Shown: positions 59,243 to 64,000 of the stretch, piece after piece
Position numbering within the stretch: position 1 is the stretch's first letter
Layout of the letters: each line of letters opens with the position of its first letter
Position numbers and translations under genes: made by a program
Assembly: GCA_002359215.1 (NCBI GenBank)
Contig: DEMN01000007.1
Coordinates: 328,763-392,762, forward strand
Reading direction: 5' to 3'
DNA from: Flavobacteriales bacterium UBA2669
GTDB lineage: Bacteria > Bacteroidota > Bacteroidia > Flavobacteriales_E > Vicingaceae
Length of the DNA: 64,000 nucleotides
Notes under the pieces: generated by a model
Database searches by the model: none
What the model saw: only the letters and a program-made list of their open reading frames with translations
What the model was told of the DNA's origin: nothing

Positions 59243-60685
59243 TTAAAATTCCGCATTTTTAGGAGTTCTTGGAAATGGAATTACGTCACGGATGTTAGTC
59301 ATTCCGGTTACAAAAAGTAACAAACGTTCAAAACCTAAACCAAATCCTGCATGAGGAGCTGTTCCAAATTTTCTGGTTTCTAAATACCACCAAACACTTT
59401 CGTGAGGGATATTAAACTGCTCAATTTTTTGCTTCAATACATCATATCTTTCTTCACGCTGAGAGCCACCAACAATTTCACCTATTCCTGGGAACAATAT
59501 GTCCATTGCTTTAACGGTTTTTCCATCATCATTTAATTTCATGTAAAAAGCTTTAATTCCGGCAGGATAATCAGTGATTATTACCGGTTTTTTAAAATGC
59601 TTTTCAACCAAAAATCGTTCGTGTTCCGATTGTAAATCAGCTCCCCAATCTTCAATAATATAGTTGAATTTTTTGTTTTTATTTGGTTTAGAGTTTTTCA
59701 AAATATTGATGGCTTCTGTATAAGTAATTCTTTCGAAATCATTTGCCAACACAAACTGCAATTTCTCAATCAATTCCATAGAACGTTGGTCTTGTGGTTT
59801 TGATTTTTCTTCATCTGTTAGTCGTGAACTTAAAAATTCAAGATCATCTTTACAGTTTTCTAAGGCATATTTAACACAATATTTTAGCATTTCTTCAGCC
59901 AAATTCATGTTATCATTGTTATCGGCAAAAGCAACTTCAGGTTCTATCATCCAAAATTCCGCTAAATGACGGGTTGTGTTAGAGTTTTCAGCTCTAAAAG
60001 TTGGTCCGAAAGTATATACCTGGCTTAGTGCCAAAGCAGCTAATTCAGCTTCTAACTGACCAGTTACAGCAAGGTTAGCAGGCTTTCCAAAAAAATCTTC
60101 TTTATAATTAATGGTACCATCTTCATTTTTTGGAGGATTGGCAATATCTAGGGTAGTTACCTGAAACATTTCTCCCGCACCTTCACCATCTGTTCCTGTA
60201 ATTAAGGGAGTGTGAATATTGTAAAACCCTTTGTCATTAAAAAATTTATGTATTGCAAAAGTCATAGCATGACGAATTCTGCCCACAGCACTAAACGTAT
60301 TGGTTCTGTAACGTAAATGTGCTATTTCTCTTAAAAATTCTAATGAGTGTTTTTTTGGCTGTAATGGGTAATCTTCAGGATTAGCTTCTCCTAAAATTTC
60401 AAGTGTGGTACAATTTATTTCTATGGCTTGTCCACTACCTTGAGAGGCTACCACCTTTCCATTTACAGCAATTGCTGCTCCTGTTGTTGCTTTGTCAACT
60501 AAACTTTCATTGTTCGTATTTAACTCTATAACAATTTGGATATTTTTAATAGTGGAACCGTCATTTAATGCAATAAATGCAACGTTTTTGCTACCTCTTT
60601 TTGTTCTTACCCAACCCATTACAGTAATTTCTTCACCAATAGGTTGTTTTTCAAATAAATCTTTAATTTTTATGCGTTGTGTCAT
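59243..60685 (-). CDS. asnS: Asparaginyl-tRNA synthetase
   Basis: Class IIb aminoacyl-tRNA synthetase, 480 residues. OB-fold anticodon domain (EEITVMGWVRTKRGSKNVAF), motif 2 region (FGPTFRAENSNTTRHLAEFW) and motif 3 (GFGLGFERLLLFVTGM). The NTTRHLAEFW wording and the absence of the AspRS insertion favour AsnRS. The tRNA-Asn gene lies 1.5 kb away on the other strand. Confidence 0.96.
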   Translation of the reverse strand: MTQRIKIKDLFEKQPIGEEITVMGWVRTKRGSKNVAFIALNDGSTIKNIQIVIELNTNNESLVDKATTGAAIAVNGKVVASQGSGQAIEINCTTLEILGEANPEDYPLQPKKHSLEFLREIAHLRYRTNTFSAVGRIRHAMTFAIHKFFNDKGFYNIHTPLITGTDGEGAGEMFQVTTLDIANPPKNEDGTINYKEDFFGKPANLAVTGQLEAELAALALSQVYTFGPTFRAENSNTTRHLAEFWMIEPEVAFADNNDNMNLAEEMLKYCVKYALENCKDDLEFLSSRLTDEEKSKPQDQRSMELIEKLQFVLANDFERITYTEAINILKNSKPNKNKKFNYIIEDWGADLQSEHERFLVEKHFKKPVIITDYPAGIKAFYMKLNDDGKTVKAMDILFPGIGEIVGGSQREERYDVLKQKIEQFNIPHESVWWYLETRKFGTAPHAGFGLGFERLLLFVTGMTNIRDVIPFPRTPKNAEF

Positions 60686-60738
60686 TGTACATTGAATTTT
60701 TGACGAAATTACTTTTTTACAATTAATGACAAGTGTTT

Positions 60739-61872
60739 TTATTCCACAGTTTTTTTATAAACAATACCTCTTTCTTTCAGATAGCTCATAAAATAGTTGA
60801 AACATGGTTCGTGCTTGCCTACTAACTCTGGAGGAAAAACACCTTTTTCGGAAAATAAGCCTTCTAAAAACATGTTGGCTGCAGCAGTTGCTGTATAACC
60901 TGTAGTTCTTGCCATAGATGAAGTATTAGTTTGAGAGCAATATTCATCATGTAAATTGTAAATGACGGTTGTTGCTTTACCATTTTTATCTGTGCCTTTT
61001 ACGGTAACGCGCATCACTGTAATTTCTTCTTCGGTTTCACCTAATTTCCATTCGTTGAATAAAACAGTACAAGTAAAATCCAATGGAATAATAGCTGTGC
61101 CTTTTACATTTATAGGGTTGGTATCAAAAAAGCCACTCGATTTCAATACTTTTACATACTCTACATGTCCGGGATAACGCAAGGTTTTTTCTTTCATATT
61201 GTTGATGTGTGGCATCGTAAAAATAATAGAACGTAATCCATCGCTATTAAAAGACTCTAACGTGCCAACACCATCAAACTCTACATATTCGCAATCAGTA
61301 AGGGCTTCTTTGGTAATCATCTCTCCATTCTCCACATAACGGGCAGGACGAGTATATTCTTCAATCACATCAATTGGCGAAAATGGAGCTTTGTAGCAGA
61401 AAGGCCATTTTTTTACTTTTGGTAAACCGCCTACCAAGCATTCAAAATCGGTTAATTGCAGTTGTTCGTTATAGTAACCTAAAATAATATTGTCCATTCC
61501 AGGAGCAACACCACAATCAACTATTGCAGTAACATTTTTTTGTTGGGCAAGTTCATGCAGTTCTAACGCATTTTCAGGAAAGAAAGAAATATCGATTACA
61601 TTTTTCTCTGCTTCAATAATATTTTTTAGGGTATTGAATCCTAAGAAACCGGGCACAGCACAAATTACCAAATCAAAAGGTTGAAGTGTTGTTTTTAATG
61701 TTGCTGTTTGAGTAACATCCAGCTGCAAAATGTTCAATTGATTACATTTATTTTTTACATGTTGTAAAGTGGAGGTGTTTACATCGGTAAGGGTTACTTC
61801 ATGTTTTTTTGCTAAGTCGATAGCCATAGCACTGCCTACCATTCCGGCACCTAATACAATAATTTTGCTCAT
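60739..61872 (-). CDS. Saccharopine dehydrogenase family protein
   Basis: NAD(P)-dependent oxidoreductase of about 377 residues. N-terminal Rossmann motif IIVLGAGMVGSAMAIDL, then VDCGVAPGMDN and GGLPKVKKWPFCYKAPFSP, typical of LYS9-like saccharopine reductases. It probably takes part in lysine metabolism or a related imino acid pathway. The frame extends to 61959, but the extra 29 residues lack conservation-like features and contain the predicted transcription start region; the ATG at 61872 directly precedes the Rossmann strand. Confidence 0.88.
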   Translation of the reverse strand: MSKIIVLGAGMVGSAMAIDLAKKHEVTLTDVNTSTLQHVKNKCNQLNILQLDVTQTATLKTTLQPFDLVICAVPGFLGFNTLKNIIEAEKNVIDISFFPENALELHELAQQKNVTAIVDCGVAPGMDNIILGYYNEQLQLTDFECLVGGLPKVKKWPFCYKAPFSPIDVIEEYTRPARYVENGEMITKEALTDCEYVEFDGVGTLESFNSDGLRSIIFTMPHINNMKEKTLRYPGHVEYVKVLKSSGFFDTNPINVKGTAIIPLDFTCTVLFNEWKLGETEEEITVMRVTVKGTDKNGKATTVIYNLHDEYCSQTNTSSMARTTGYTATAAANMFLEGLFSEKGVFPPELVGKHEPCFNYFMSYLKERGIVYKKTVE

Positions 61873-62187
61873 AAGTATAATTTTTAAGAAGTTGAATAAT
61901 GAAATTGAGTTTCCTGTTAAAGGAAAAAAGTGTTTGTTTTTGGCAACAAACGTATGCAAGAAGCATCAGCGTTACATCCCAGGAATAAATACCCAAGGCA
62001 TATTATCTAGTGCTATTTTAAGATGAGATTGCATGGTGTAAACCTAAGCAAATTTTTAGTACTAAAATAAAATTCAATACTAAATTGCTCAAAATCTTAA
62101 TATTCAAAAAAAGTATCTATTTTTTTAATAAAAAGAGTTGTGTATTTCAAAAGTTTCTACTAATATTGCATCCCGTTTTACGGAGAT
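61873..62187. other. Intergenic region between saccharopine dehydrogenase and tRNA-Asn
   Basis: About 315 bp without a credible gene. On the minus strand a -7 element TACGTTTG (61954-61947) would give the dehydrogenase a leader of about 70 nt, which contains a small hairpin TTTCCT-GTTAA-AGGAAA (61910-61926). On the plus strand a weak -7 TAATATTG lies before the tRNA. No repeat or known riboswitch was recognised. Confidence 0.4.
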
Positions 62188-62261
62188 TCCTCCTTAGCTC
62201 AGTTGGTTAGAGCATCTGACTGTTAATCAGAGGGTCCTTGGTTCGAGCCCAAGAGGGGGAG
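62188..62261 (+). tRNA. tRNA-Asn (anticodon GTT)
   Basis: Cloverleaf of 74 nt: acceptor TCCTCCT/AGGGGGA with one T-G pair, D arm GCTC/GAGC with AGTTGGTTA loop, anticodon arm TCTGA/TCAGA with loop CTGTTAA (anticodon GTT at 34-36), and T arm CTTGG/CCAAG with TTCGAGC loop. The discriminator is G and the CCA end is not encoded. Confidence 0.95.
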
Positions 62262-62269
62262 CAAAATAC

Positions 62270-62296
62270 AAGCCACTAGAAATAGTGGCTTTTTTG
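62270..62296 (+). terminator. Intrinsic terminator after tRNA-Asn
   Basis: AAGCCACTA-GAAA-TAGTGGCTT followed by T-run, 9 bases after the tRNA; a GNRA tetraloop. Confidence 0.9.
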
Positions 62297-62344
62297 TTTG
62301 TGTTCATTTCTATCTTTTGTATTTACATTCCCCATCAAAAAACT

Positions 62345-62377
62345 TTTGTTGATACACTACATTTATTACTACCTTTG
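62345..62377 (+). promoter_or_regulatory. Promoter of the GH18-like gene
   Basis: -33 TTTG (62345-62348), 21-bp spacer and perfect -7 TACCTTTG (62370-62377), leader of about 22 nt. Confidence 0.55.
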
Positions 62378-62402
62378 TTTTGAATATCATAAGTTTACAA
62401 AC

Positions 62403-64000
62403 ATGCAAAAAATTAATCTCCTATTCGCTTTTATTTTAATCGTTAGTTTTCAATACTTAATAGGTAATTTACAAGCACAAACTTCTATCCATCAACAACA
62501 ACTAACTTATTATAACAGTTTAGGAAATGCTGATGCGAACTATTACGAGCAGAACACTACAGCTGCTAAGATGCAACAAAAAAATCAAAAGTTAACTTGT
62601 GCTTTAAATAAAGTAGTTTACGGCTGGCATCCTTACTGGGTAGGTAATGCTTATCAAAATTACGATTGGGATTTGTTAAGCCATTTTTCATTTTTTAGTT
62701 ATGAAGTTGATGCAGCAACAGGAAATGCTAATTCAACACATGGTTGGGCGACAAGTGCTGCTGTAGATGCTGCATTAGCTTCAGGAAACACTAAAGTCAC
62801 ACTAACTGTTACTTTGTTTTCAAATCATGCAACCTTTTTTAATAATTCAACGGCTCAACAAACGTTGATTACTAACCTTATTAATCTTATCCAAAGTAGA
62901 GGTGCACATGGTGTTAATATTGATATAGAAGGCTTACCCTCTGCTTATAAAACGGCCTTTACTAATTTTATGATAACTCTTGCCAACCAAATGCATGCGG
63001 CTATTCCCAATTCTGAAGTTAGCACTGTACTTTATGCCGTAGATTGGAATAATGTTTTTGATTTTGCTAACATGGCAGGTGTTGTCGATCATTTTATTAT
63101 TATGGGTTATGATTATTATTGGACAGGAAGTACAACAGCAGGTCCAAACGACCCTTTATATCATTTTAGTACTACTTATAATTACAATCTTTCTCGTTCT
63201 ATCACCTACTATTTAAATAAAGGTTGTCCGAAAAATAAATTGATTTTAGGTTTGCCTTATTATGGTAGAGAATGGCCAACAAGTAGCACAAATGTTCCTT
63301 CTTCAACTACTGGGAATGGAGTAGCTAGGTTTTATAATGATGTTAAAACTAATGCTTCCGGAAATTATTCTACTGTCAATTATCAGTATGATAATGACAG
63401 TTATTCGGATATTTATGTATTTAACAATGGAGGTCCACGCCAATGTTTTATTTCTTTAGAAAATAGTTTGAGAAAAAGAATGGAACACATCAATACCACT
63501 GGTATTGGTGGGATGGGGATGTGGGCATTGGGTTACGATGATGGTTATATTGATTTATGGGATGCTATTGAAGATTATATGACTACTTGTTTTTCCTATC
63601 CCTGCTCAGGAACCATCCATGATTTTGGAGGACCAACTAAAAATTATTATGATAATGAAAATTATACTTGGACTATTGCTCCTACAGGGGCTGGCTCAAT
63701 AAATGTAAACTTTACATCTTTTGATGTAGAAACAGGGTTTGATTATTTGTACATTTATGATGGAGCAACTACTGCTGCACCTCAAATTGCAGGAAGTCCT
63801 TTTACAGGAACAACCTTGCCTCCCAACTTTACTTCATCTACAGGAACATTAACCTTCCGATTTACATCAGATGGTGCAACTGTTCGTCCGGGTTTTGTTG
63901 CTAATTATTCTTGTAATGTGGATAATGTCGCTCCCACCACCTCAGTATCAGCTCCAACAGGCTGGGTAACCAGTAATTTTACCGCCAACTTTACCGATGC
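62403..64000 (+). CDS. Secreted GH18-like glycosidase with CUB domain (3' end cut by window edge)
   Basis: Open from the ATG at 62403 to the window end without a stop (532 codons seen). Signal peptide (LLFAFILIVSFQYLIGNLQAQ region), then a GH18-type TIM barrel: VVYGWHPYWVG, a catalytic strand reading HGVNIDIEG where active chitinases have DGxDxDxE (the last Asp and the Glu are kept, the first two Asp are His and Asn), and MGYDYYW, LGLPYYGREWP and MGMWALGYDDGY. A CUB domain follows (CSGTIHDFGG; ETGFDYLYIYDG). Probably a cell-wall or chitin-type glycan hydrolase of the surface; a T9SS domain may lie beyond the edge. Confidence 0.85.
   Translation, partial: MQKINLLFAFILIVSFQYLIGNLQAQTSIHQQQLTYYNSLGNADANYYEQNTTAAKMQQKNQKLTCALNKVVYGWHPYWVGNAYQNYDWDLLSHFSFFSYEVDAATGNANSTHGWATSAAVDAALASGNTKVTLTVTLFSNHATFFNNSTAQQTLITNLINLIQSRGAHGVNIDIEGLPSAYKTAFTNFMITLANQMHAAIPNSEVSTVLYAVDWNNVFDFANMAGVVDHFIIMGYDYYWTGSTTAGPNDPLYHFSTTYNYNLSRSITYYLNKGCPKNKLILGLPYYGREWPTSSTNVPSSTTGNGVARFYNDVKTNASGNYSTVNYQYDNDSYSDIYVFNNGGPRQCFISLENSLRKRMEHINTTGIGGMGMWALGYDDGYIDLWDAIEDYMTTCFSYPCSGTIHDFGGPTKNYYDNENYTWTIAPTGAGSINVNFTSFDVETGFDYLYIYDGATTAAPQIAGSPFTGTTLPPNFTSSTGTLTFRFTSDGATVRPGFVANYSCNVDNVAPTTSVSAPTGWVTSNFTANFTD

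Noticed and set aside
59243..62261. asnS and tRNA-Asn proximity as a functional pair or T-box control
   Set aside because: They are 1.5 kb apart on opposite strands with a gene between, and no T-box-like leader is visible upstream of asnS.
1..64000. CRISPR arrays, insertion sequences, integrases, toxin-antitoxin pairs and phage genes
   Set aside because: I looked for spaced direct repeats, transposase or integrase motifs and short bicistronic pairs and found none.

Overview
The window is chromosomal DNA of a bacterium in the phylum Bacteroidota, most likely order Flavobacteriales. The evidence is low G+C (about one third by eye), promoters of the TAnnTTTG (-7) type with a TTG/TTTG -33 element, A-rich start regions without Shine-Dalgarno sites, Type IX secretion (T9SS) C-terminal sorting domains, TonB-dependent receptors with an N-terminal carboxypeptidase-regulatory-like domain, the DUF4292/TPR/EnvC-like cluster, and a sufA-B-C-D-S-E-T operon. 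No phage, insertion sequence, CRISPR array or rRNA operon is visible. Genes at both window edges are cut (histidine kinase at the left, GH18-like enzyme at the right).

Layout. 1-2585: TPR-histidine kinase, LuxR/NarL-type response regulator and a stand-alone LuxR-type HTH protein. 2786-10597: a putative heme/iron operon (T9SS-sorted HmuY-like protein, chelatase-like lipoprotein, FMN/4Fe-4S membrane protein, RIC-like di-iron protein, small CxCC protein, TonB receptor, HmuY-like lipoprotein). 10681-11634: fatty acid hydroxylase/sterol desaturase family protein. 11771-17116: DUF4856 lipoprotein, imelysin, TonB receptor, CopD-like protein. 17220-19395: prs, rplY, pth. 19424-22450: unknown membrane protein and a heme-type TonB receptor. 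22562-31215: crotonase, flippase, dut, nucleotidyltransferase, TPR lipoprotein, DUF4292, EnvC-like, GSCFA. 31217-34621 (minus): bioA and an M13 peptidase. 34785-37696: a TonB-receptor plug-only protein, an ECF sigma factor and a zinc-finger anti-sigma/TPR protein. 37709-44618 (minus): the suf operon, with two near-identical S23/four-helix-bundle genes bracketing sufS. 44753-46892: thiL and a radical SAM/SPASM protein. 46894-50103 (minus): a large T9SS cargo protein. 50310-57193: mfd, lipoprotein, PNP, panD, flippase-like protein, rfaE2. 57194-62261: M16 homologue, small Ala/Glu lipoprotein, asnS, saccharopine dehydrogenase family gene, tRNA-Asn. 62403-end: GH18 + CUB secreted protein.

How the parts may work together. 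Five promoters in the first 12 kb (response regulator, HTH-only gene, HmuY operon, hydroxylase, DUF4856 gene) share a 16-bp box built like a NarL-family 7-2-7 site (TA..-N-..GTA). It ends just before the -33 TTG and lies 20-21 bp from the -7 element, the place of a class II activator site. Three iron-related transcription units (HmuY operon, DUF4856/imelysin, suf) also carry a 19-bp inverted repeat, ATTTAGAnnnnnTCTAAAT, just downstream of the predicted transcription start, as expected for a metal-dependent repressor. I therefore read 1-17 kb plus suf as one iron/heme regulon, probably activated by the adjacent LuxR-type regulators and repressed by an unlinked metalloregulator. These regulatory readings are inference from sequence pattern and position only.
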